Of a stretch of 64,000 nt of DNA, positions 1-7,815 are shown in pieces. Source of the DNA: Mesorhizobium huakuii (lineage in GTDB: Bacteria; Pseudomonadota; Alphaproteobacteria; Rhizobiales; Rhizobiaceae); contig NZ_BSNY01000007.1 in the NCBI RefSeq assembly GCF_030160235.1, positions 62,001 through 126,000 on the forward strand, read 5' to 3'. The notes under the pieces are model-generated. The model was given only the letters and a program-made list of their open reading frames with translations. It searched no databases and was not told where the DNA came from. How positions within the stretch are numbered: the first letter of the stretch is position 1; each line of letters begins with the position of its first letter. The translations under genes were made by a program, and so were the position numbers.

Positions 1-5
1 GTACA

Positions 6-377
6 TCAGGCATCGCCCAGGTAGGATTTGATGGTTTCAATGAAACGCGGCACCGAGATCGGCTTCGAAATATAGGCCTCGCAGCCGCCCTGGCGGATGC
101 GTTCCTCGTCGCCTTTCATGGCGAAGGCGGTCACGGCGATGACCGGAATGACGTGCAGATCGTCATCTTCCTTCAGCCATTTGGTCACTTCCAGCCCCGA
201 CACTTCAGGCAGCTGGATGTCCATCAGGATAAGATCAGGCCGGTGTTGACGTGCCAAGTCCAGCGCCTCCAGACCATTGCGGGTGCGCACTGTCTCGTAA
301 CCGCTCGCTTCGATGAGGTCCCGAAAGAGCTTCATGTTGAGCTCATTGTCCTCGACGATCATGACCTTCTTAGGCAT
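6..377 (-). CDS. divK: Cell-cycle response regulator DivK
   Basis: Single receiver-domain response regulator of the DivK type. In alphaproteobacteria DivK is phosphorylated and dephosphorylated by polar kinases such as DivJ and PleC and feeds into CtrA control of cell division. The 123 residues are one receiver domain: acidic pair E9-D10 in MIVEDN, phospho-acceptor D53 in [11 protein letters not shown]83 in VIAVTAF and K105 in AYISKPIS. There is no output domain. The frame is open 15 codons further upstream; I chose the start at 377 because it gives the usual family length and the receiver fold begins there, although an ATG at 383 is also possible. The usual operon partner pleD would lie beyond the left edge and cannot be seen. 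Confidence 0.93.
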   Translation of the reverse strand: MPKKVMIVEDNELNMKLFRDLIEASGYETVRTRNGLEALDLARQHRPDLILMDIQLPEVSGLEVTKWLKEDDDLHVIPVIAVTAFAMKGDEERIRQGGCEAYISKPISVPRFIETIKSYLGDA

Positions 378-623
378 CGACATCCCGTCCCGGCCGCCCT
401 TCCGCTCGAAGGTGGCCGTCATGCGCCCTGGTTGAACGCACCAAACCCTGCTTCACTATACGGCAATATGATTGACGAAACGGAAACCTCCGGGCCGCAA
501 AGCAGCGCGAATTCCACCTCGCCTCCCTGCGCGTCCAAACGGCGCGCGGCGCTGTAAAGGCTTGCCGCAAGCAACTCTTGCCATTACTGCGGAAGAGACT
601 CATTCCACGTACCGAAGGTAGTG

Positions 624-923
624 ATGGCAAACGCGGCGTCAATGCGCGAAGAGGCGGAAACCATTGCCGTGAAGGCGCTGGGCTTCGTCGCCTCCGATCC
701 GGAGCTGTTGCCGCGCTTTCTGGCGATCACCGGAATAGAGGCGCATTCGATCCGCAAGGCCGCCGGCGAGCCGGGCTTTTTGGCCGGCGTCCTGCAGTTC
801 ATCCTTGCCCATGAGCCGACGCTGATGCGCTTTGCCGAGGAAACCGGCACGCCACCGGCCGCCGTCGGCAAGGCGTTGCGCGCGCTGCCGCTCGGCGACG
901 ACAACCATGAGCATTCGATATGA
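624..923 (+). CDS. DUF3572 family protein
   Basis: Small acidic protein of 99 residues matching, by memory of the family, the DUF3572 proteins that sit beside divK in rhizobia. Its function is unknown. It looks largely helical and has no signal peptide or membrane segment. A GTG lies directly before the ATG at 621; I prefer the ATG at 624 because GAAGG at 614-618 gives a normal ribosome-binding distance. Its stop overlaps the start of the HAD-like gene by 4 bases (ATGA), so the two are translationally coupled. It is transcribed away from divK. Confidence 0.8.
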   Translation: MANAASMREEAETIAVKALGFVASDPELLPRFLAITGIEAHSIRKAAGEPGFLAGVLQFILAHEPTLMRFAEETGTPPAAVGKALRALPLGDDNHEHSI

Positions 924-1573
924 GCGATGATCCCGAGACCGCGCGCCAGATCGAGGAACTGGCCGCCGATACCCGGCCGCTGCTGGTGCTCGACGTCGAC
1001 GACGTCGTGCTCGAATTCATCCGCCCCTTCCCGCATTTCCTCAAGTCGCGCGGCTATGGCCTGACATTGGCGTCCTTCCGGCTGACCGGCAACATTGCCG
1101 AAACGGCCAGTGGCCGCCTGATCGAACAGCCGGAAGTCACCGCACTTCTGGGCGATTTCTTCGACGCCCAGGCCGATTGGCAAAGCATCACCGACGGCGC
1201 GGCGGAAACCCTGGCAAGGCTTGACGACCGCGCGGAGATCATATTGCTGACAGCCATGCCGCACCGGCATCGCGCCGTGCGCCGCGCGCATCTGGATGCC
1301 TTGGGTCTAAACTATCCGCTGCTGACCACGGAAATGGCCAAGGGACCGGCAGTGGCCAGGCTGCGCGGCAAGACCGGCCGGCCGGTGGTCTTCGTCGACG
1401 ATCAGCCGCACAATCTGGCCTCGGTGCGGGAATCGGTCGCCAACGCCAATCTTTTCCACCTGATGGCCGACAATTCGCTGCGTGCGTTCCTGCCGCCGGT
1501 CCCGGACGATGTCATTGTCGTCCAGGACTGGCACGAAGCCGGGCCGAAAATCGTCGGTGCGCTGGGGCTCTAA
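920..1573 (+). CDS. HAD-superfamily-like hydrolase
   Basis: Protein of 217 residues with the signature motifs of a haloacid dehalogenase-type phosphohydrolase: DVDD near residue 25 (motif I, nucleophile and general acid Asp), LLTAMP near residue 114 (motif II, Thr), a lysine in EMAKGPA near 145, and FVDDQPHN near 160 (motif IV acidic pair). This points to a Mg-dependent phosphatase, but the substrate cannot be read from the sequence. It is cytosolic. It overlaps the upstream DUF3572 gene by 4 bases, forming a two-gene unit. It is followed by a palindrome and a convergent gene. Confidence 0.75.
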   Translation: MSDDPETARQIEELAADTRPLLVLDVDDVVLEFIRPFPHFLKSRGYGLTLASFRLTGNIAETASGRLIEQPEVTALLGDFFDAQADWQSITDGAAETLARLDDRAEIILLTAMPHRHRAVRRAHLDALGLNYPLLTTEMAKGPAVARLRGKTGRPVVFVDDQPHNLASVRESVANANLFHLMADNSLRAFLPPVPDDVIVVQDWHEAGPKIVGALGL

Positions 1574-1582
1574 ACGTTAAAC

Positions 1583-1626
1583 GCAATTCCCGCGGGAAAA
1601 GCGCCATGCGCTTTACCCGGAATTGC
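1583..1626. repeat. Palindromic intergenic element (half of a RIME-like unit), likely bidirectional terminator
   Basis: A 44-base imperfect palindrome with GCAATTCC at the left and GGAATTGC at the right, and a second nested stem (GGGAAAAGCGC facing GCGCTTTACCC). It fills the gap between two convergent genes that stop at 1573 and 1642, a position suited to ending transcription from both sides. Its outer sequence matches the second palindrome of the longer repeat near 42.4 kb. Confidence 0.7.
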
Positions 1627-1641
1627 TGGAAAGCCGAACCC

Positions 1642-3237
1642 TCAAGGATTCAGTTTCGCACCGGCCCCGCCATTGTCACCACCATCGCCACTATTGGCGT
1701 CGCCGCCGCCACTATTGGCACCGCCGCCATTGTCGCCGCCGCTGCTGTCGTCCGCGCCGTCACCGTCGTGGACGCTATCGTCCACCGCCGGATCGGCGGG
1801 TTTCAGCATGACGCCGTTGACAGTGACCGAGCCGTCGGCCTTCGTGCTGACAGCCCATTCCAGCCGGCCGTCCGGCAGTGTCTTGGCAAACCCCTTCACC
1901 ATCAGGACGACAGGCACGTACTGGCCCAGCTCCGGCTCTGCCTTTGCCGCTTCCTGCAGATGCGCCATGATCTTGTCGAAGCCGGCGACATCGACGGTGA
2001 GATTTGCGTCGGGTTTCTGGCCGAAGCTCGTCATCTCGCCTTCCAGCGCGATCTCCATGTCCTTGTTCTTCACAACGCTGTGGCCGATCACGACCTTCGG
2101 CGCCTTGGCGAGGAAGTCGGCTTTGAGCTGGTCGCCGAACTCGGCCGACAGCGGCGGATCCTGATTGAGATCAAAGGCTTCGATCGCCTTCTTCGCCATG
2201 CTGTCGAGATCGATATTGGCGCCGCCGAAGTTCAGGTCGATATCGGTGGGCAGCAACGCCACGCTCCAGCTCGGCAAAAGCTGCTGCGGCACGGTCAGCC
2301 CCGATGCCTTGATGCCGTAGGTGACCTTGCCGCTCTGAGAAACGCCGTCGCTGCCGAACGCGGTGCTGAGCTGGGTTGCCCCGAAAGTGCCTATCGGGCT
2401 GTCGACCGCGAAATCCTTGAAGCCATAGGTGCCGTCGATACGCTCCCACACCGGCAGCGCCGCGCGCAGAAGCGACTTGAGCTGCGCCTGGTTTGCCTTC
2501 AGCGTCTTCTCGTCCTCATTGGCCACGGCAAATGCCAGGAGGTCGAGCAGCGGCCTCGTCTGCACGCCCTTGCCGGTGGCTTCCACCGACAGTTCCGGCG
2601 ACTTGATGATGACCGGAAAATTCAGCCCGGCCTCGGGATCGTCAAGCTTGATCGCCTCGGCGAAATTCGAAATCTTTTGCGACATCGTGAAATCGACGCC
2701 GCCATTGGCAGCCTTGGTGGCGGCGATGGTCGCGGTGCCGGCACCCGTGCTGGCTTCCATCTGCTGCTTGGCATCCTTCGACGCCATCGTCATACCGGCC
2801 AGCGAACTGGCGCCGCTGATGAAGGCCGCCAGATTGGGATCATAGACGCCGGAACCTTTGCCGTCCTTGATCGAGAACTGCGTGCTTTGCAGCCCCTCTG
2901 GCCCGGTGAACTCGAAGGATCCGCTCTGCGAAAAATCCATCGAGACATCCCAGGTCCCGTCGCTGCGCGGCTTCACCAGCACGGCGTAGGGCGCGAAGTC
3001 GAGTTTTACCTTTCCCTGCTCGGGAAACGTCGCGGCAAGCGCCTTGAGATCGAACGTGACCTTGTAGGCGCTGCCTTCGACCGAAACCTTCAGGATGCCC
3101 TTGTCGAGCGCCTGTTTGCCGACGTAGCGGGACAGGTCATCGGACAATTGCTTCGCGCCCTTGCTGTCGACGGTCTGGCCGAAGGCGGGCGCGCTGAGGA
3201 GAAGCGCGGTAAAGGCAATTGGCAACATGCGGTTCAC
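1642..3237 (-). CDS. Large secreted protein with Gly/Asn/Asp/Ser-rich tail (possibly DUF2125)
   Basis: Exported protein of 531 residues. An N-terminal signal peptide (hydrophobic run TALLLSAPAFG, cleavage near residue 20) is followed by a body of about 450 residues rich in beta-type segments. The last 55 or so residues are a low-complexity tail made almost only of Gly, Asn, Asp, Ser and Ala. The length and style recall the DUF2125 proteins of rhizobia, but I cannot confirm this by eye. The start is a GTG at 3237 with GGAG about seven bases upstream; an ATG at 3228 is the alternative. The tail is encoded by near-repeats of GCC/ACC-type triplets at 1642-1790, which may vary in length between strains. 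Function unknown. Confidence 0.7.
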   Translation of the reverse strand: MNRMLPIAFTALLLSAPAFGQTVDSKGAKQLSDDLSRYVGKQALDKGILKVSVEGSAYKVTFDLKALAATFPEQGKVKLDFAPYAVLVKPRSDGTWDVSMDFSQSGSFEFTGPEGLQSTQFSIKDGKGSGVYDPNLAAFISGASSLAGMTMASKDAKQQMEASTGAGTATIAATKAANGGVDFTMSQKISNFAEAIKLDDPEAGLNFPVIIKSPELSVEATGKGVQTRPLLDLLAFAVANEDEKTLKANQAQLKSLLRAALPVWERIDGTYGFKDFAVDSPIGTFGATQLSTAFGSDGVSQSGKVTYGIKASGLTVPQQLLPSWSVALLPTDIDLNFGGANIDLDSMAKKAIEAFDLNQDPPLSAEFGDQLKADFLAKAPKVVIGHSVVKNKDMEIALEGEMTSFGQKPDANLTVDVAGFDKIMAHLQEAAKAEPELGQYVPVVLMVKGFAKTLPDGRLEWAVSTKADGSVTVNGVMLKPADPAVDDSVHDGDGADDSSGGDNGGGANSGGGDANSGDGGDNGGAGAKLNP

Positions 3238-3320
3238 GGGAAGTCTCCGTTTGATCGAAAGGCAAAAATCGTTCGTGCTTCTGGTAGGGAAATACCATCA
3301 CAACTGCAAGATGATGACAG

Positions 3321-3908
3321 TCAGGCAATCGGCTTCAGCACAAGCCGCATCAGCGGCCGGCCAGCCTTGCGCTCCACCAGCCTCTCGAACCCGGCTTTCT
3401 CGAACACCCCCGATGAGCCCACGAACAGGCCGATCGAGCGCGAGTCGCGCGACAGGTCGATCGGGCAGGCCTCGACGAGCCGTGCCCCGTTGCTGCGGGC
3501 GAAATCGATGCCGCCTTCGACGAGGCGATGCGTGATGCCCCGGCCCCGCGCCTTGGCTCGGATGAAGAAGCAGGAGATCGCCCAGACGGCCGGATCGGAA
3601 GCGTCGGCGGGGTCGATCGGCGCCGAGCCCCTGCCCTTGTTGTTCCATTCGGGCACGTCGGCGCGAGGCCCGATCTGCATCCAGCCGACCGCCTTACCAT
3701 CCTCGAAGGCCAGCAGGCCGGGCGGCGGGCCTGCTTCGATGCGCGCCTTGATATGGTCCTTGTTGCGTTCGCGGCTGCTCTCGCGCCGCGCCGCCGGCGC
3801 CAACCGGAAATGCGTGCACCAGCAGCCGTAGCAGGCGCCTTGTTTGCCGAAGAGGTCCTCGAAATCTGGCCAGAACTCAGGCGCCAGCGGTACTATGGTC
3901 GTGCTCAT
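3321..3908 (-). CDS. GNAT family N-acetyltransferase with Cys-rich N-terminus
   Basis: Protein of 195 residues with a GNAT acetyltransferase fold: the acetyl-CoA-binding segment is visible as [17 protein letters not shown] in the middle of the protein, followed by a C-terminal [11 protein letters not shown] block. Near residue 30 it has a [11 protein letters not shown] motif, a cysteine cluster seen in one GNAT subgroup whose substrate I do not know. The open frame extends far upstream, but the ATG at 3908 follows GGAGAA at a good distance and begins the conserved sequence. It is divergent from dinB, and the SOS-type box at 3966-3980 lies between them. Confidence 0.8.
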   Translation of the reverse strand: MSTTIVPLAPEFWPDFEDLFGKQGACYGCWCTHFRLAPAARRESSRERNKDHIKARIEAGPPPGLLAFEDGKAVGWMQIGPRADVPEWNNKGRGSAPIDPADASDPAVWAISCFFIRAKARGRGITHRLVEGGIDFARSNGARLVEACPIDLSRDSRSIGLFVGSSGVFEKAGFERLVERKAGRPLMRLVLKPIA

Positions 3909-3929
3909 ATGGTTCTCCCCAGGCCAAGC

Positions 3930-3958
3930 TTGTCGCTGGCCCTGCACTGTCGTACCAT
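3930..3958 (+). promoter_or_regulatory. Candidate dinB promoter
   Basis: TTGTCG at 3930-3935 and TACCAT at 3953-3958 are separated by 17 bases, a reasonable sigma-70-type pair on the dinB strand. Transcription would start close to 3965, which puts the LexA-type box directly at the start point. Found by eye only. Confidence 0.4.
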
Positions 3959-3965
3959 TACCTCT

Positions 3966-3980
3966 GTTCTCTTTATGTTC
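3966..3980 (+). promoter_or_regulatory. LexA (SOS) box, GTTC-N7-GTTC
   Basis: GTTC at 3966-3969 and GTTC at 3977-3980 are separated by exactly seven bases. This is the known LexA operator form in alphaproteobacteria. It lies just upstream of the dinB coding start and overlaps an alternative upstream ATG at 3975, which argues for the ATG at 3987 as the true start. Binding would repress dinB until DNA damage. Confidence 0.7.
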
Positions 3981-3986
3981 GCAGTG

Positions 3987-5303
3987 ATGGCGGCCCCTGT
4001 CAACAATCCCGATCACGGTTTTTGCCGTGACTGCCTGACGTTTCAGCGCGGTGAAACGCGCCGCTGCGAGCGCTGCGGCAGCCCTCGCCTTGCCCGCCAT
4101 CCCGAGCTTTACCGGCTGCATCTGGCGCATATCGATTGCGACGCCTTCTACGCGGCGATCGAAAAGCGCGACAACCCGGCGCTCAAGGACAAGCCGCTGA
4201 TCATTGGCGGCGGCAAGCGCGGCGTCGTGTCCACCGCGTGCTACATCGCCCGCATCCGGGGCGTGCGCTCCGCCATGCCGATGTTCAAGGCGCTCGAGGC
4301 CTGCCCCGAGGCGGTCGTGATCCCGCCCAACATGGAAAAATATGTGCGTGTCGGCCGTGAGGTGCGCGCCATGATGCAGGCGCTGACGCCGCTGGTCGAG
4401 CCGCTGTCGATCGACGAGGCGTTTCTCGACCTCGCCGGCACCGAACGGCTGCACGGCCTGCCGCCGGCCGTGGTGCTGGCGCGCTTCGCGCTGGCCGTCG
4501 AGAAGGAGATCGGCATCACCGTCTCGGCCGGTCTTTCCTACTGCAAGTTCCTCGCCAAGATCGCGTCGGACTTCCGCAAGCCGCGCGGCTTTTCGGTCAT
4601 CGGCGAGGCCGAGGCGGTCGGCTTTCTGGCGACGCAGCCGGTGACCATGATCTGGGGCGTCGGCAAGGCGTTCAATGCCACGCTGGAACGCGATGGTATC
4701 CGCACCATCGGCCAGCTGCAGACGATGGAGCGTGGCGACCTGATGCGTCGCTACGGCGTGATGGGCGACCGGCTCTACCGGCTTTCGCGCGGTGAGGATG
4801 TCCGCCGAGTCGAGCCCGACCAGGACGCCAAGAGCGTATCGGCCGAAACCACCTTCGACACCGACATCGCGTCGCTGGACGAGCTGGTCTCGGTGTTGCG
4901 AGGGCTTTCGGAAAAGGTCTCGGCGCGGCTGAAGAAGTCAGGCATTGCCGGACGCACCGTGGTGCTGAAGCTGAAGACCCAGGATTTCAAGCTCCGCACG
5001 CGCAACCGCCAGCTCGGCGACCCGACAAGGCTCGCGGACCGTATCTTTCAGACCGGGGTAGAACTTCTTCGCAAGGAAACGGACGGAACGAAGTTTCGAT
5101 TGCTCGGCATCGGCGTCAGCGACCTCTCCGACGACGACAAGGCCGACCCGCCCGATCTGGTCGACGTCCAGTCACGCAAACGCGCCATGGCCGAGGGCGC
5201 CATCGATGCGCTGCGCGACAAGTTCGGCCGCAAGGCGGTGGAGACCGGCTATACGTTCGGCAAGGGCCGCGACGCCCATCCGCCGGAACCGCTGGAAGAC
5301 TGA
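3987..5303 (+). CDS. dinB: DNA polymerase IV with N-terminal zinc ribbon
   Basis: Y-family translesion DNA polymerase of 438 residues. After the N-terminal extension come the palm and active-site motifs [17 protein letters not shown] near residue 50 and SIDEAFLDL near 140 (catalytic carboxylates), a helix-hairpin-helix region at [14 protein letters not shown], and a little-finger domain with [13 protein letters not shown]. Before the catalytic core lie four cysteines (C13, C16, C27, C30; CxxC-x10-CxxC) that look like a zinc ribbon. E. coli DinB does not have this; I recall it from rhizobial DinB proteins. The SOS box just upstream indicates damage-inducible expression. It is divergent from the GNAT gene. 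Confidence 0.93.
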   Translation: MAAPVNNPDHGFCRDCLTFQRGETRRCERCGSPRLARHPELYRLHLAHIDCDAFYAAIEKRDNPALKDKPLIIGGGKRGVVSTACYIARIRGVRSAMPMFKALEACPEAVVIPPNMEKYVRVGREVRAMMQALTPLVEPLSIDEAFLDLAGTERLHGLPPAVVLARFALAVEKEIGITVSAGLSYCKFLAKIASDFRKPRGFSVIGEAEAVGFLATQPVTMIWGVGKAFNATLERDGIRTIGQLQTMERGDLMRRYGVMGDRLYRLSRGEDVRRVEPDQDAKSVSAETTFDTDIASLDELVSVLRGLSEKVSARLKKSGIAGRTVVLKLKTQDFKLRTRNRQLGDPTRLADRIFQTGVELLRKETDGTKFRLLGIGVSDLSDDDKADPPDLVDVQSRKRAMAEGAIDALRDKFGRKAVETGYTFGKGRDAHPPEPLED

Positions 5304-5362
5304 GCTTGAATACCGGAAACCATCATTCGCGGGACGGCCTCACCTGAATATCGACACATCCG

Positions 5363-5869
5363 TCAGGTGCGCGTCAGATCGATCCGGCTCGTCACCACGT
5401 TCTTGCCGGTTTTCGGATCGGTATCGGTCACCGTCAGCCGGATGCCGTTCTCGCCTCGCTTCTCGACCGTCATCCGCGCCTTGCGATCGCCATTGACCTC
5501 CTGAGCCCAGCGGATGCCAAGATTGATCGCGTTGCCCGAACGGCTGCCGTTCAGCTGGGCCGGCCCGGTGCGGGACCCGACATAGACGCCGCTGTATTTC
5601 GCACCCGCGACGTTCAACTTGGCGCTGATGGCCCGCGTCACCAGAACCAGACCGCGGCAACTCCCATCCAGCGAGAGCGAGGTCGAGGTCGCGTTCGACT
5701 TGAAGCTGCAGGAAACACTGACGTTCGGCACATCCGTCGTCACCTGGACAGTGCCCTTGCCGGCAAAATCACCCTTGAACGACTGGAGAAATTTGGTCTC
5801 GTCGGCATGGGCCGTGCCTGCAGCGACCAAGAGACAGCCTGCAAGCGCAAATTGCGCGAATGGTCTCAT
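5363..5869 (-). CDS. Small secreted protein of unknown function
   Basis: Protein of 168 residues with a clear signal peptide (MRPFAQFALAGCLLVAAGTAHA) and then a body that looks all-beta. One cysteine pair in the mature part (VSCSF and GSCRG) could form a disulphide in the periplasm. I recognise no family. The start at 5869 was chosen because GGAGAA lies just upstream and the signal peptide begins there; the frame itself is open 10 codons further. A short inverted repeat CACCTGA/TCAGGTG at 5341-5370 spans the stop. It is convergent with dinB. Confidence 0.7.
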   Translation of the reverse strand: MRPFAQFALAGCLLVAAGTAHADETKFLQSFKGDFAGKGTVQVTTDVPNVSVSCSFKSNATSTSLSLDGSCRGLVLVTRAISAKLNVAGAKYSGVYVGSRTGPAQLNGSRSGNAINLGIRWAQEVNGDRKARMTVEKRGENGIRLTVTDTDPKTGKNVVTSRIDLTRT

Positions 5870-6015
5870 CGAAGTTCTCCTTGTCGATGCTGAAGGCAAG
5901 ATGCCCCCGCGCGAAGCTCGGCTGAATATCGGAACTCAACGTCCACCGCCCTGTCAGGTTCCGTTCGCGACATGACCGTTTTGCAACATCGCGTCATTGC
6001 AACTGGCCCAGAAGA

Positions 6016-6948
6016 ATGGAGCGACTAGCGATTGCGGCAAACGCCCCGGCCTGCGAGATAGCTGCCATGGCACCCACCCCCTCGATCCCCAAGGCCGCGT
6101 TCTGGATGGCGCTGTCGATCAGCTCTTTCCTGGCGATGTCGGTCGCCGGCCGCGCCACCACAGCCGAACTCAACGTCTTCCAGGTGCTGGAACTGCGCTC
6201 GGTGATCGGCTTTTTCATCCTCTTGCCGCTGGTGCTGGCGAGCGGCGGCTTCGCGGCGATGCGGACGCAGCGTCCCCTCGCCCATATCGCCCGCAACGTC
6301 GTCCACTATAGCGGCCAGGCGGCTTGGCTCTACGCCTTGACGTTGATCCCGCTGGCGGTGCTGATCTCGATCGAATTCACCACGCCGATCTGGACGGCGA
6401 TCCTTGCGGTGACTTTTCTCGGCGAAAGGCTGAGCCGGCCCAAACTGGCGGCAGTCGTGCTCGGCCTGATCGGCGTGGTGGTGATCGTCCGTCCAGGCGT
6501 CGACGCGGTCGATCCTGGACATCTGGTCGTGCTGGGCGCAGCGGTCTGTTTCGGCGTATCGCTGGTGCTGGTGAAATCGCTGACGCGCACCGACAGCGTC
6601 GTGCGCATCATTTTCTGGATGCTGATCATCCAGTCGGCGCTCGGCCTCGTCCCCGCCCTCTACGTGTGGCGCACCCCGTCGCTTGAGCTCTGGCCCTGGA
6701 TCCTGCTGATCGCCTTCACCGGCATGTCGTCGCATTTCTGCATGGCCCGCGCGCTCACCTATGCCGACGCCACCGTCATTTCGCCTATGGATTTCCTGCG
6801 GGTGCCCTTGTCGGCGCTGGTCGGCTGGCTGCTCTATCACGAGCAGATCGACGCTTTCACCGCCGGTGGCGCGCTGCTGATCCTGATGGGCAATCTGCTC
6901 AACCTGCAGCGTAAGCCGGTGCCGCCGGCTGAAGTGGCGGCATCGTAG
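6016..6948 (+). CDS. EamA/DMT-family transporter
   Basis: Integral membrane protein of 310 residues with about ten hydrophobic segments in two halves, each resembling an EamA domain. The first half ends with the characteristic AVLISIEFTTPIWTAILA and FLGERLS; the second has ALTYADATVISPMDFLRVP and a final GGALLILMGNLLNL. Such drug/metabolite-type carriers export small solutes across the inner membrane; the substrate is not deducible. An ATG at 6067 (MAPTPSIPKAAFW) is a plausible alternative start because the first 17 residues are weakly hydrophobic and the ribosome-binding site at 6016 is poor. It is convergent with the channel gene. Confidence 0.85.
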   Translation: MERLAIAANAPACEIAAMAPTPSIPKAAFWMALSISSFLAMSVAGRATTAELNVFQVLELRSVIGFFILLPLVLASGGFAAMRTQRPLAHIARNVVHYSGQAAWLYALTLIPLAVLISIEFTTPIWTAILAVTFLGERLSRPKLAAVVLGLIGVVVIVRPGVDAVDPGHLVVLGAAVCFGVSLVLVKSLTRTDSVVRIIFWMLIIQSALGLVPALYVWRTPSLELWPWILLIAFTGMSSHFCMARALTYADATVISPMDFLRVPLSALVGWLLYHEQIDAFTAGGALLILMGNLLNLQRKPVPPAEVAAS

Positions 6949-6959
6949 CGGTCAGCCGG

Positions 6960-7763
6960 TCAGTCGCCTTCGTTCGGTATGTTGAGGACATGCCCGCAGG
7001 CCTTGCAATGCACGGCATCCGGTTCATGCCGCTGCAGTCCGCATTGCGGACAGGGGAAAAACACCTTGGCCGGCCGGAAGATCGCCTGCGCCAGCCTGAC
7101 AAACAGCGATATGCCGATGATCATGGTGACGATCGCCGTCAGCTTGCCGGCCATTCCCGGCAGCACGATGTCGCCAAAGCCGGTCGTCGTCACCGTGGCG
7201 ACAGTGAAATAAAGCGCGTCGATGTAGTTTTCCAGGCCGGCGCCGTTGCGGAAAAAGAAGGTGTAGACGAAGCCGGTGATGACGAACAGAAACGTCAACA
7301 GGTTGATGACCGCATGGCTTGCCTCGCGCCAGGGCCTCAGGCCGCGCATTTCGAAATGCCGCCAGATCGATCCACTGCGCGACAGCGACCACAGCCGCAG
7401 GATGCGCAGAAAACCGAGATTGGCGAGCGCCGTCGGCATCAGCAGCGTCAAAAGGATGAAGACATCCACCCAGGAGGTCGGCTGCTTCATCAGGCGCAGC
7501 ATGTCGTTGGAGGCCAGCAGCCTGGCGATCAGATCGGCGCCGACGAGCGCCGCCACCGCATAATCCAGCCACAGGAACGAGGCCGATTGCTGGATGACGG
7601 GTGTCGCGATGAAGAAGCCGATGATGGCCAGATCGATGACGATTGCCGCGACCTGAAACCGGAAGGCAGCCGGCGTGCGCCCATGATAGAGCCTGCGCAG
7701 CGTGTCGCGCAGCTTCGTTATCGCGCAACGATCCCGTGATGCGCGCTTGTCCGCGGCCTTCAT
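6960..7763 (-). CDS. Six-TM voltage-gated-type potassium channel with C-terminal zinc ribbon
   Basis: Protein of 267 residues. Hydrophobic segments match S1-S6 of a Kv-type subunit: about four helices, including an Arg-bearing S4-like stretch FLRILRLWSLSRSG, then S5, a pore loop with TVTTTGFGD as selectivity filter, and S6 ending in LAQAIFRPAKV. Directly after S6 comes CPQCGLQRHEPDAVHCKACGH, four cysteines in CxxC pairs that look like a zinc ribbon and replace the usual RCK or cyclic-nucleotide domain. The frame is open to 7883 inside the end of dnaE; I chose the ATG at 7763, after the dnaE stop. It is same-strand with dnaE, 52 bases downstream. Confidence 0.82.
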   Translation of the reverse strand: MKAADKRASRDRCAITKLRDTLRRLYHGRTPAAFRFQVAAIVIDLAIIGFFIATPVIQQSASFLWLDYAVAALVGADLIARLLASNDMLRLMKQPTSWVDVFILLTLLMPTALANLGFLRILRLWSLSRSGSIWRHFEMRGLRPWREASHAVINLLTFLFVITGFVYTFFFRNGAGLENYIDALYFTVATVTTTGFGDIVLPGMAGKLTAIVTMIIGISLFVRLAQAIFRPAKVFFPCPQCGLQRHEPDAVHCKACGHVLNIPNEGD

Positions 7764-7815
7764 GCCGATCGCGATGACATGGGCGGCATGCGCCGACGCC
7801 TGCCAAGGGCGGGGA

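Noticed and set aside
1606-3831. Open frame of 741 codons on the plus strand
   Set aside because: It lies antisense to the secreted-protein gene and the GNAT gene, has no family resemblance and is an expected shadow of GC-rich coding DNA.
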